Shown here piece after piece: positions 44,053 to 51,919 of a stretch of DNA of 51,919 nt. The translations under genes were made by a program, and so were the position numbers. The stretch is from an uncultured beta proteobacterium (GTDB lineage: Bacteria; Pseudomonadota; Gammaproteobacteria; Burkholderiales; SG8-41): positions 1 through 51,919 of the forward strand of contig CAIVHG010000108.1 of NCBI GenBank assembly GCA_903905655.1. The letters run 5' to 3'. Under the pieces are notes generated by a model. That model saw only the letters and a list, made by a program, of their open reading frames with translations, had not been told where the DNA came from and did not search any database. The number at the start of each line of letters is the position of its first letter. Position 1 is the stretch's first letter.

Positions 44053-45015
44053 ATGCTGATGAAACGCTGCGCGGCGACACTCACAGTTCCTGCTCTGATC
44101 ATGATTGCGGCGCCGGCCGCCGCCCAGAGCTTTCCACAAAAGCCCATACGCATCCTTGCCGGCGAACCGGGCGGCAGCACCGATTTCGTGGCGCGGCTGG
44201 TCGCGCAGGGCATATCCCCAAGCCTCGGCCAGCCGGTGATCGTGCAAAACCACGGCGGCAGTGATCTGCCGCAGCTCGTGGCGCGCTCTGCTCCCGACGG
44301 CTATACGCTGCTGCTCAACGGCAGCACCGTCTGGCTGCTGCCGTACCTGCAGGACAACGCACCGTACGATCCGGTGCGTGATTTCGCCCCGATCACGCTG
44401 ATCACTTCCGCGCCGCAGGTGCTGGTCGTGCACCCGTCCTCTCCGGTGAATTCGGTGCAGGAGCTAATAGCACTGGCGAAAGCCAAACCCGGATCGCTCA
44501 ACTTTTCGTCTTCACCCGCTGGCGGCTCATCTCATCTCGCCGGAGAATTGTTCAAGTCCATGGCTGGCGTCAACATCGTCTGGGTGCCCTACAAGGGCAG
44601 CGGGCCGGCCCTGCTCGCGCTCTTGAGCGGTGAGGTCCAAATCACGTTTGCGACGCCGCTTTCCGCCGCTCCGCACATCAAATCCGGAAAATTGAGAGCG
44701 TTGGCCGTCACCAGCCCCGAGCCCTCGGCACTGTCCCCCGGACTGCCGACGGTCGCCACCTCCGGGGTGCCCGGGTATGAATCGCGCTCGATACAGGCGA
44801 TCTGGGCGCCCGCACGCACGCCGGCCGCCGTCGTCAGGCGGCTGAATCAGGAAATGGTGCGCGCCCTCAATCATCCTGTAACCAAACAACGGGTTTTCGA
44901 CAACGGCTCCGAGATTGTCGCCGATACGCCGGCAGACGCGGTGGCCGTTATCAAGGCCGACATGAACCGGATGGGCAAGGTGCTCAAAGCTGCGCACATT
45001 CGGGTCGAGTCGTAG
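44053..45015 (+). CDS. Bug/TctC periplasmic binding protein, W-x-x-P subgroup
   Basis: A 320-residue receptor with signal peptide ending AAAQSFPQK. Blocks: IRILAGEPGGSTDFVARLVA, GSTVWLLPYLQDNAPYDPVR, VHPSSPVNSVQELIALAKAK, VPYKGSGPALLALLSGEVQI and the end MGKVLKAAHIRVES. The N-R-x-G-A segment is replaced by VQNHGGSDLPQLVARSAP, a subgroup feature. Its end faces the end of the third selenoprotein gene, with 97 nt between the stops. Confidence 0.93.
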   Translation: MLMKRCAATLTVPALIMIAAPAAAQSFPQKPIRILAGEPGGSTDFVARLVAQGISPSLGQPVIVQNHGGSDLPQLVARSAPDGYTLLLNGSTVWLLPYLQDNAPYDPVRDFAPITLITSAPQVLVVHPSSPVNSVQELIALAKAKPGSLNFSSSPAGGSSHLAGELFKSMAGVNIVWVPYKGSGPALLALLSGEVQITFATPLSAAPHIKSGKLRALAVTSPEPSALSPGLPTVATSGVPGYESRSIQAIWAPARTPAAVVRRLNQEMVRALNHPVTKQRVFDNGSEIVADTPADAVAVIKADMNRMGKVLKAAHIRVES

Positions 45016-45112
45016 AATCTGCGTTGCACAGACTTCTGTCCGTCCCGGGCGTGCTGAGGCAGCGGCAGGGCGAGCGAGCTGCTTGCTAACTTTTCCGTTG
45101 AGCTCGCCTGCT

Positions 45113-46864
45113 CTACTCCTCCTCCACCGGCTGCGTTGCGATCCCGTAGGTCCCGTAAAAGAAATGGCCGCAGTGGGTTGATCCACCGGATACAAAGAGC
45201 AGATATTGCTCTTGGCGCTCCAGCGCCGGCACCGTCGCCTCGGGGTCCTGCTCTAACATCTGCAGCTCGGGGTGATTTATCCACCTGCCGCCGGGATCCT
45301 TAGGCATGTTGTGCAGCCCCAGCACGGTGCCATGCCCGGTAATGTCGCGCAACCGCACGCGGCAGTGAGCGTGCAGCCAAGCCTGCACATCCTGCTTGCT
45401 CATACCGGCCTGCGCCAGCGTAACCGCCCGCGTAGGACTCAGGATGATGGGATGATACGGACCGTGGTAGTACGTTTTTTCATCGGTGTTTCCGATCTGT
45501 GCCGATGGCCGTTCCCTCACCCAGGTTCCCGCACCCGCGTTGCGATAAGACATCATGGAACCGATGTTCTGCATCGTGTCCACGGCAGTCTTGGAGCGCG
45601 AATCGATGATGTCTGCGGGGCCGGTGACGATTGCGACCGTCACCGCACTCTGCTCCCGCCGATACCCTTGGTCTACGTGGTACGGCGGCCATGGACTCGC
45701 TTCCTCATTCTCGGCGAGACACATGCCGAACTTGGCGGGCAATCCTATGAAATTGGGATCACCCGACCCGGGTTTGCAATTGCCGATATTGATCAGGCAC
45801 AGCCGCAGCGCACGCCCGATCGCGGTGTTGGCGCGGTTGACCACACCCGGTCCCATGGCCGTTAACCCAACATTGAGTCCCGCCCGACTGGCAGCCGGAC
45901 CATTTACCAGGATCAATGGCGATTCGGCATGACCGGAAACCTGCATGTCGCGATGATTCATTTGCGGCTGCGCGAGACAGGCGATAGCCGCGAGCAGCAC
46001 TGGAAACTGCTCCGGCCCGCAGCCCGCCATCACGGCATTGATCGCGATTTTTTCCACGGTAGCGAGGCCAAAGCCCGGCTCCATTACCATAAGCACTTCC
46101 TGAGGATCACGCCGCGTCGCCTTCAGCAGGCGTTCGACTGCGGCCGGTGTCGGCGGAACGACGGGCAGGCCGTCGCTTAAGTCCCGTGCTTCGAAAAAAC
46201 GGTTGACCGCATTCAATCCTTCCGGTGTGTCGTCGATCTCTACGGTGTGGATCTCAGAAGACTTTGCCGCGGCCGGCAAGGACGGGTGGACGGTGGGTGC
46301 GGTCAGGCCGCTGATGACGGCGTCGATCTGCTCATCGACCATCGCGTGTATGAATTCCACGGTCTGCCCGGTCGTCGCGTGCGGTATGGTGACGAACGCG
46401 GCGCCCCGCTGGCCCCAGCCATCGACGCAAGACTGCCATGCGCGCACAAAACTCCGCGCGACGATGCCGACGGTCGGAATGCAGACCTTTTCCAGAGCAA
46501 CCATGTCGTGGGCAAGCCACGACGTGCAGCCGCCTCAATGCGCGGTGGCGCCCACCACTGCGTCCACTTCGAGCGCGATGCGCGCCGCTTCTTCGGCGTC
46601 GATGTGGACCGTGCGCCCGAGTGCGGGACGGCCGGGCCTTACATTTCCGCCATAGCGTTCGAATTTTATGCCGGGATAGCGCCGTCTCAGGTGCTCGGCC
46701 ACCCGCTCCACCGCAATGTCCGCACCGCCGGTGATGCCACCAGCCTCTTTCGTATTGTTGTTATAGAGCCCGATGGTCTTGCCTTCAAGGCTCCCGAGGC
46801 GCGGCGCCGGCAGCACCTTATGCCCCGCACGATCCGCTGCGGGCGACATGATGCGCAGCTTCAT
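45113..46864 (-). CDS. U-G-G-C variant selenoprotein of the UGSC type, fused to a large C-terminal domain (Sec at residue 110)
   Basis: ATG at 46864 is preceded by GGAGG. The 583-residue frame is interrupted only by TGA at 46537-46535, giving AVVGATAH-U-GGCTSWLAHDMV. The motif is U-G-G-C instead of U-G-S-C. An 11-nt spacer and a perfect 7-bp hairpin follow. N-terminal domain (about 1-200) has KTIGLYNNNTKEAGGITGGA and VCIPTVGIVARSFVRAWQSC; C-terminal domain (about 215-583) has LSDGLPVVPPTPAAVERLLK, KIAINAVMAGCGPEQFP, LVNGPAASRAG, ANTAIGRALRLCLINIG and LAENEEASPWPPYHV. The protein is distant from the other two, so the family in this genome is not a recent duplication. It is convergent with a Bug receptor gene. 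Function unknown. Confidence 0.88.
46505..46537 (-). promoter_or_regulatory. Predicted bacterial SECIS element with UGA codon, third selenoprotein gene
   Basis: UGA (46537-46535), an 11-nt spacer, then a perfect 7-bp stem GTCGTGG (46523-46517) / CCACGAC (46511-46505) with loop CUUGC. The stem sequence is almost that of the second selenoprotein gene (both encode T-S-W and H-D), but the loop differs and its G is in the fourth position, so SelB recognition is less clear here. Confidence 0.72.
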
Positions 46865-47047
46865 TGGTCCTCCTCAGTCTGGCGCAAAACGCAGCCGAGA
46901 CAATCTCGCTTGCGATGCCCTCTGAGGATAGCTTTGCGCCATGGCCCTGTCAAACCTGCCGAGCCCGCCCCGGCCGTAAATAAACGCTTGGCCACCGCTG
47001 GCGGCTTACGGTTAAAATCCAGTTTGCCCAAACTCAATGGCATCTTG

Positions 47048-48067
47048 ATGGATTATCGACGCCTCGGATCGAGCGGCCTCAAAGTTTCCAAGATATGTCT
47101 GGGCACGGCCTCGTTCGGCGAACGCACGAGCGCAGCAACCGCGGCGCGCATTGTTCATTCCGCCGTCGATGGCGGCGTTAACTTCATCGACACGGCGGAC
47201 AGCTACGGCGCCCGGCCAGGGGATGCGGAACGCATCGTAGGCCGGTTGATCGCGCGAGAGCGCCACCGCTGGGTGCTGGCAACCAAAGTTTCGCGCACGC
47301 TGGACAGGCAAGATCCGAATTCCGGCGGACTCAGCCGCAAATGGATGATACGGGCAATCGACGGCAGCCTAAAGCGACTTGCGACCGACTACATCGACAT
47401 TTATTATCTGCACCACGACGACTACAATACGCCGCTCGAAGAGACGCTGTGCACGCTGGGCGACTGCATCCATGCCGGCAAGGTTCGCTATTTCGGAGTT
47501 TCTAATTTTCAGGCCTGGCGCATCGCCGAGCTCGTCAAGGAGTGCGAGCGAATCGGAGTGCCCAAGCCCATCGTGGTGCAGCCGTTCTACCATGCGCTCT
47601 ACCGAGTGGCTGAAGTCGAGATACTGCCGGCCTCGGCGCATCTCGGTATGGGAATCGTCCCGTATGCGCCGCTTGCACGCGGCATGCTGACCGGAAAATA
47701 CCTGCCCGGTAAAAGCCCGCCTAAGGATTCACGCGGCGGCCGCGGACAGCGCAACTTTCTCGACTCTGAGTACCGCGCGGAATCGCTGCAAATAGTGCAG
47801 CAACTCAAGAAGCACGCGGAAAGCAAAGGCATCAAGCTCGCGCATTTCGCGCTGAACTGGGTGCTCAACAATGCACTCGTCACCGCCGTTCTTACAGGCC
47901 CGCGCACGCTCGAGCATTGGCGCGATTACCTCGCCGCCCTGAATTATAATTTTGATGCCGCGGACGAAGCGTTGGTCGACAGCTTTGTTCCGCGCGGCCA
48001 CTCCTCCACCCCCGGCCATACCGACCGGAAATATACGGTAGCCGGCCGCATAGCGCGCGCCCCTTAA
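47048..48067 (+). CDS. Aldo/keto reductase
   Basis: A 339-residue AKR. The ATG at 47048 begins MDYRRLGSSGLKVSKICLGT; an open frame extends 800 nt upstream but overlaps the selenoprotein gene on the other strand and has no family similarity. The catalytic tetrad is present: Asp and Tyr in FIDTADSYGARPG, Lys in VLATKVSRT, His in DIYYLHHDDYN. GVSNFQAWRIAEL and VPYAPLARGMLTGKYLPG complete the family pattern. It is an NAD(P)H-dependent carbonyl reductase, probably of the YghZ/YdhF-like group. Transcribed alone. Confidence 0.9.
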   Translation: MDYRRLGSSGLKVSKICLGTASFGERTSAATAARIVHSAVDGGVNFIDTADSYGARPGDAERIVGRLIARERHRWVLATKVSRTLDRQDPNSGGLSRKWMIRAIDGSLKRLATDYIDIYYLHHDDYNTPLEETLCTLGDCIHAGKVRYFGVSNFQAWRIAELVKECERIGVPKPIVVQPFYHALYRVAEVEILPASAHLGMGIVPYAPLARGMLTGKYLPGKSPPKDSRGGRGQRNFLDSEYRAESLQIVQQLKKHAESKGIKLAHFALNWVLNNALVTAVLTGPRTLEHWRDYLAALNYNFDAADEALVDSFVPRGHSSTPGHTDRKYTVAGRIARAP

Positions 48068-48334
48068 ACTGGAGTCACTGCAAGCGCGGCCGCGCTTCAG
48101 CTTGATGTGAACTTCTGAGTGCGGCTTCTTATCCAGAGTTGGCGCTTCAGCACACTAGACCAAGTATGGTCAAAATGCCCGTCCGCTCAGTTTCACAGGA
48201 AAAAATGTGCCTGAATCGAGCCGGGAGCGCCATGTCGCCGACTAAATTCGTGCAGCCGCTAGACGCTGCTTAGCTACAATTTTAGGCACCCGCATTGTCA
48301 GCACCGGCGCTCTTGCCTGTGCCCTCGTCAATGC

Positions 48335-48512
48335 GACCACGCTGCTCCTCCCACTATAGCGGCACATCATCATAGAAGTCGAAGAGGGTGATCCCCGATG
48401 GTAGATCGTCGTCCAAGATTGCGGCAACGATGTCGGGCGCAAGGCTGGTTAGTTTTACCAGCCCCCGGATGTAACGCTCCCCCAGCTTCTCGCGCTCGGC
48501 AATTCCCCTGAG
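48335..48512 (-). pseudogene. Remnant of a recombinase-associated sequence
   Basis: The minus-strand reading EREKLGERYIRGLVKLTSLA then PDIVAAILDDDLPSGITLFD ends at an in-frame TAG followed by WEEQ. It matches the conserved tail of site-specific recombinases in proteobacterial islands (LxxRYVxRLxRLAFLAPDIVEAIL...PxxWxEQ), with a stop where the family has an aspartate. The rest of the 48068-48541 gap holds nothing else I can support. Confidence 0.5.
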
Positions 48513-48541
48513 CGAATCCTTCTATTGAGATTTACATCTGA

Positions 48542-49906
48542 TCAGGCAGAACGCTTATCACAGCGCGCGATATCCATGATCGCGCCGATGTCGCTCAGCG
48601 TCTCGATGCGATCGGCAAGGTCCAGCATGCGCTGGGCGTCACTTGCTTTTAGCAGCGGCTGCGCGCACGACAGGAACTTGGCGCGCTGCTGCTCCGGCGT
48701 CAGCGGATTGCCGGCCCAGCCCGCGAGCTGGTCTTGGCGTTTGGAAAGTTTTTTTCCATCCTTGAGCGTCACCGTCACCGTCGCGTGCATGTCCTCGAGC
48801 GTCGCCGTTATGGACTTGTCGGCCTTGTACTGAACCTTGGGCAGCAAGGCCCTGACGTCGGCGGCCTGCATGCGCTCTGTGCTATAGGAATCGATGGTGA
48901 CGGCGCCATCGAGCAGCGCGATCAGCGTGGAGTACTGGGTGCTGTGCTTCGCATCCAGACCGTCCCTGGGTGCTGCGCGGTCGACCGAAGACAGCGGCGG
49001 CTGCACGATCTCGACTGAAGCTATCTGATCTGGTTTGAACGCGTGTTCACGTTTCAGCGCGAGCGCCGCATCGATCGCGCGGTGTATCAGGTAGATGCAC
49101 GGATAGGCCTTGAAGCCCACACCCGGCTTGATCATCCAGAATGGGGAGCCGAATCCCTCGAGCAGCAGTTCGGGCCTCGACTCTTTCATGAAGGTGTCGA
49201 AATATCCTTTGGGCCCGAACACGTCCGCGCTCGCGGTCCAGCCCATGCGCGCGAGCAGCGCGCACTCCACACCCATGCGCGCCGAGTGCCCCGCGTGCGA
49301 GGGCTTGGTCATGGTTCCGGAATTGGAGCCGAGGCTGCCCGCCTTCGATCCGGCCAGGCCCAGCGCCATCGCCATTTGCTTTGGATCGAGCTTGAATGCC
49401 TTCGCAGCCCCGGCAGCCGCGCCGAACATGCCGGTCGTGCCGGGCTTGTGAAAGCGCCCGGAGAGGCCGGTGCCGGCGAGCCGCACGCGCGCCTGCACTT
49501 CAAACGCAGCGACGACGGCTTCGAGGACCTCTGCGCCCGACAGGCGCTGGCCTTCCGCGATCGCGAGTATGGCGGGCACGGTCGGCGATGCCGGATGATT
49601 CGGTGGCGACCACGCAGCGTCGTACTCGAGCACGTTGGCGAGCGTGCCATTGACGAATGCGGCATTCGGCATCGAAGTCTTGAAGCCGCCGGACACCACG
49701 CTCGCCTGCGGCTCTCCGCCCTGCTCGCGCACGTATGGAATCAGGATCGCGACGGTTTCAGGCGCGCGCGTCGCGCCCGCGAGCATCACCGCGAGCGTGT
49801 CCGTCACGACCTGTTTCGCGACTGCTACCGCCTGCTTCGGCAGCGTGTCGAATTTGATCGCCTGTATGCGCTCTACGAACGCCGCGGTGATGGGTGTCTC
49901 GCTCAT
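48542..49906 (-). CDS. MmgE/PrpD family protein
   Basis: A 454-residue protein, the third of this family in the window. AKQVVTDTLAVMLAGATRAP, FVNGTLANVLEYDAAWSPPN and GTTGMFGAAAGAAKAFKLDP are family blocks, followed by the lid segment KAYPCIYLIHRAIDAALALK. Compared with PrpD the residues around the active-site His are changed (EYDAAW in place of the usual E-x-D-D), so it may be an epimerase- or decarboxylase-type member. A small YciI-like gene lies 24 nt upstream on the same strand, so the two form an operon. Confidence 0.87.
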   Translation of the reverse strand: MSETPITAAFVERIQAIKFDTLPKQAVAVAKQVVTDTLAVMLAGATRAPETVAILIPYVREQGGEPQASVVSGGFKTSMPNAAFVNGTLANVLEYDAAWSPPNHPASPTVPAILAIAEGQRLSGAEVLEAVVAAFEVQARVRLAGTGLSGRFHKPGTTGMFGAAAGAAKAFKLDPKQMAMALGLAGSKAGSLGSNSGTMTKPSHAGHSARMGVECALLARMGWTASADVFGPKGYFDTFMKESRPELLLEGFGSPFWMIKPGVGFKAYPCIYLIHRAIDAALALKREHAFKPDQIASVEIVQPPLSSVDRAAPRDGLDAKHSTQYSTLIALLDGAVTIDSYSTERMQAADVRALLPKVQYKADKSITATLEDMHATVTVTLKDGKKLSKRQDQLAGWAGNPLTPEQQRAKFLSCAQPLLKASDAQRMLDLADRIETLSDIGAIMDIARCDKRSA

Positions 49907-49930
49907 GGCAGTGCAGTAGCCTTTGATTGA

Positions 49931-50254
49931 CTATTCAGGTTTGGACGGGGCCGGATCGAGCTCCAGCACCTTGGCATTGAAGCGGCCTTTGCGCGTGCGC
50001 GTAATCGTCACTTCTTTGAATCCGCCGGCTTTGACAAAGGGCTCGTTGTCGGCGAATGCCTGCGCTTCCGCGCGGCTTGCGGCGTCGATCATATAAACGT
50101 TGCCGAGATTGCCCTTGCCATCGTCGCCGAGCAGAGGACCGGCGTAAAAAACCATGGCGTCCCGCGCCTTGAGGTAGGGTCCATGTTCAGCCCGGCCTGC
50201 GGCCCGGGCGGCTTCTGCATTGGGTCCGGCTATGCAAGTGATGATCCACAACAT
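49931..50254 (-). CDS. YciI-like protein
   Basis: A 107-residue protein with the ferredoxin-like YciI fold: MLWIITCIAGPNAEAARAAG, then RAEHGPYLKARDAMVFYAGP with the conserved H and the following G-P-L-L-x-D-D-G, and AQAFADNEPFVKAGGFKEV. YciI proteins are proposed to be small lactonases, dehydrochlorinases or decarboxylases; residues His and Asp are conserved here. It precedes the MmgE/PrpD gene by 24 nt and is divergent from a Bug receptor gene. The 215-nt gap upstream should hold both promoters (a TAGAAT box lies at 50350). Confidence 0.85.
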   Translation of the reverse strand: MLWIITCIAGPNAEAARAAGRAEHGPYLKARDAMVFYAGPLLGDDGKGNLGNVYMIDAASRAEAQAFADNEPFVKAGGFKEVTITRTRKGRFNAKVLELDPAPSKPE

Positions 50255-50469
50255 CGCATTCTCCTCGAGTGAGCTACACGCTTTTTTGCAAGCCTGGCAT
50301 CAGCTCATCAACCTGAATTGACGCCCATTTTTGATCTGCATCGCCGTGCTAGAATCGACCCGCAGTTTAGCGCATGATGTCTGAATAGTGCAGAAAAAAG
50401 CAGCTGCAGCGCCGCGGCAAGGTGCATTGATGGGCCGGCTGTCGCAGGACAGTCAAGGAAGGGAATAAG

Positions 50470-51441
50470 ATGAAACCCGCTCTCGGATTCCAACTCAGAG
50501 TTGCCGCCGCAACTCTGCTTCTGTGCGGTGCACCGATCGCCCTCGCCCAAACGCCCTATCCGTCCAAGCCCGTGCGCATCGTCACCGCCGATGCCGGCGG
50601 CAGCAGCGACTTCTTTGTGCGCGTGCTCGCGCAGGAGCTCTCCAAGGCGCTGGGCCAGCAGTTCATCGTCGACAACCACGGCGGGGCCGGCTCCGCGCCC
50701 GGAGAAAATGCAGCGCGGGCGGCGCCCGACGGCTACTCGCTGCTCTTCTACACCATGAATCTCTGGATCACGCCGCTCTTGCAGAAGGCGAACTACGACC
50801 CAATCGCGGATTTTGCGCCGATCACGCTGGCGACCAAGGCGTGCAGCGTGCTGGTGGTTACGCCCTCGCTGCCGGTCAAATCGGTAAAGGATCTCATCAC
50901 CCTGGCCAAGGCCAAGCCCGGAGACCTGGTCTACGCTCACGGCTCCGCAGGCTCGGCATCGCATCTCGCTGGAGCGATGTTCCGCTCGATGACGGGCGTG
51001 CAGATGCTGAATGTTCCTTACAAAGGGTCGGCCCAGGCGTTGATCGATGTGATGGCAGGCCAGGCGCAGTTGATGTTCCCCAATTCCGCGGTCGTGCCGC
51101 CGCACCTCAAGTCCGGCAAACTGAAAGCGCTGGCCGTCACCAGCGCGGAACGCTCGCCGCTGTTTCCCGATCTGCCTGCCGTCTCCGAGACGGTGCCGGG
51201 CTTTGCAGCGACGACCATGAATGGATTTTGGGCGCCCGCCAGGACGCCCGAAGCCATCGTCCGGCGCCTCAACCAGGAAGCGGTGCGCATCATACGCACG
51301 CCTGAGATGAAGAGCAGGCTTGCCACCAACGGCATCGAGCCCGTGGGCAGCTCGCCGCAGGAGTTCGCGGCCACCATCGCCGAGGACATGACGCGCTGGG
51401 CCGCAGTGATCAAGGCTGCTCACATCCGCGCCGACGACTGA
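50470..51441 (+). CDS. Bug/TctC periplasmic binding protein, W-x-x-P subgroup
   Basis: A 323-residue receptor with GGAAGGGA before the ATG and signal peptide ending IALAQTPYPS. Subgroup features: IVTADAGGSSDFFVRVLAQE, VDNHGGAGSAPGENAARAAP, NLWITPLLQKANYDPIADFA, VTPSLPVKSVKDLITLAKAK and VPYKGSAQALIDVMAGQAQL. The C-terminus is WAAVIKAAHIRADD. It lies 51 nt before an SDR gene on the same strand, so they probably form an operon. Confidence 0.93.
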   Translation: MKPALGFQLRVAAATLLLCGAPIALAQTPYPSKPVRIVTADAGGSSDFFVRVLAQELSKALGQQFIVDNHGGAGSAPGENAARAAPDGYSLLFYTMNLWITPLLQKANYDPIADFAPITLATKACSVLVVTPSLPVKSVKDLITLAKAKPGDLVYAHGSAGSASHLAGAMFRSMTGVQMLNVPYKGSAQALIDVMAGQAQLMFPNSAVVPPHLKSGKLKALAVTSAERSPLFPDLPAVSETVPGFAATTMNGFWAPARTPEAIVRRLNQEAVRIIRTPEMKSRLATNGIEPVGSSPQEFAATIAEDMTRWAAVIKAAHIRADD

Positions 51442-51492
51442 GCGCACGCAGCTGCGCCCCGCGCAACCACTCAAATTTTTTAGGATATCATC

Positions 51493-51919
51493 ATGGGAAT
51501 GGACTTAGGACTCGAGGGCAAAACCGTACTCATTACCGGCGCCAGCCGCAACATGGGCATGCTCGCTGCGCTGGCCTTTGCGCGCCAGGGTGCAAACCTC
51601 GCAATCTGCACCAGCGCCAAGATGGACGAACTCAACAAAGTGGCGGACGAAGCGCGAGCGCTCGGCGCCAAGGTGGTCGCGGAGCGCTGCAACATCACCG
51701 AAGCCGCGAGCGTCAAAGAATTCGTGCGCAAGACGCACGCTGCGCTGGGGCGCGTGGACGTTGCGATCAACGCCGCCGGCGGCCGCTGCGAAAACGACTT
51801 CCTGAATCTCACGGTCGAAGAGTGGGACAAGGCGTTCGCCGTGAACGTCACCGGCCCGATGCTCGTGTGCCAAAGCGTGATACCGCTGATGAAGGAGCGC
51901 AACTGGGGCCGCATCATCA
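51493..51919 (+). CDS. Short-chain dehydrogenase/reductase, 3' end outside the window
   Basis: The frame from ATG 51493 (AGGA at 51482) is open to the window edge, 142 codons. It begins MGMDLGLEGKTVLITGASRN and MGMLAALAFARQGANLAICT (NAD(P) motif TGASRNMG), with DVAINAAGGR as the N-A-A-G motif and FAVNVTGPMLVCQSVIP on the fourth helix. The catalytic Ser-Tyr-Lys lie beyond the window. A different subfamily from the Tyr-less SDR at 43124. Confidence 0.87.
   Translation, partial: MGMDLGLEGKTVLITGASRNMGMLAALAFARQGANLAICTSAKMDELNKVADEARALGAKVVAERCNITEAASVKEFVRKTHAALGRVDVAINAAGGRCENDFLNLTVEEWDKAFAVNVTGPMLVCQSVIPLMKERNWGRII

Noticed and set aside
46247-47047. Upstream extension of the aldo/keto reductase frame
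   Set aside because: It lies opposite the selenoprotein gene and the AKR family begins at MDYRRLGSSG (47048).
48354-48356. In-frame TAG in the recombinase fragment as possible recoding
   Set aside because: The fragment has no start or catalytic domain and is short; TAG recoding is not supported by any other gene here. It is a dead remnant.
1-51919. tRNA-Sec (selC), selA, selB, selD, CRISPR array, rRNA or tRNA genes
   Set aside because: Looked for but not seen; the selenocysteine machinery must be elsewhere if the three genes are translated as proposed.

Overview
The window is about 52 kb of GC-rich DNA from a Gram-negative bacterium, most likely a betaproteobacterium of the Burkholderiales type. 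The main argument is thirteen complete genes plus one remnant for Bug/TctC-type periplasmic binding proteins, a family hugely expanded in that group. The lipoprotein signals, the MacB-like ABC system and the codon use fit as well. No rRNA, tRNA, CRISPR array or intact mobile element was seen.

Layout. 1-3,100 (minus strand): a LolA-like periplasmic protein, an FtsX/MacB-type permease, its ATPase, and a secreted Gly/Met repeat protein. 3,450-6,854: a phospholipase D-like lipoprotein, then an ArsR repressor with a palindromic operator, an ArsP-type permease broken by a poly-C frameshift, and a redox-active mini-thioredoxin. 6,900-8,100: decayed fragments and a glycine-zipper protein. 8,270-22,760: Bug receptors with two selenoprotein genes, a ThDP enzyme and an AhpD-like protein. 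22,820-32,700: an alpha/beta hydrolase, an LLM oxidoreductase, a Bug receptor and a complete coenzyme F420 operon (cofGH fusion, npdG, cofE, cofD, cofC), ending in an EthD-like protein and an amidohydrolase. 32,890-51,919: Bug receptors mixed with catabolic enzymes (three MmgE/PrpD proteins, a crotonase/3-hydroxyacyl-CoA dehydrogenase fusion, amidohydrolase, SDRs, aldo/keto reductase, YciI-like) and a third selenoprotein gene. Recombinase, transposase and receptor remnants lie between them.

Most notable: three genes (9304-11016 minus, 12210-13835 plus, 45113-46864 minus) are each cut by one in-frame TGA at the same place, the first residue of a U-G-S/G-C motif. In all three a stem-loop begins exactly 11 nt after the TGA, as expected of a bacterial SECIS. 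Ordinary gene calling would split or truncate them. Read through, they encode 541-583 residue proteins: an N-terminal UGSC selenodomain fused to a large C-terminal domain that I cannot assign to a known function. Each sits next to a Bug receptor gene. The selenocysteine machinery (selA, selB, selC, selD) is not in the window.

Inferred theme: an accessory catabolic island of orphan periplasmic receptors (no TctA or TctB present), CoA, amide, lactone and aldehyde enzymes, and two uncommon redox chemistries (selenocysteine and F420). No substrate can be named from sequence alone.
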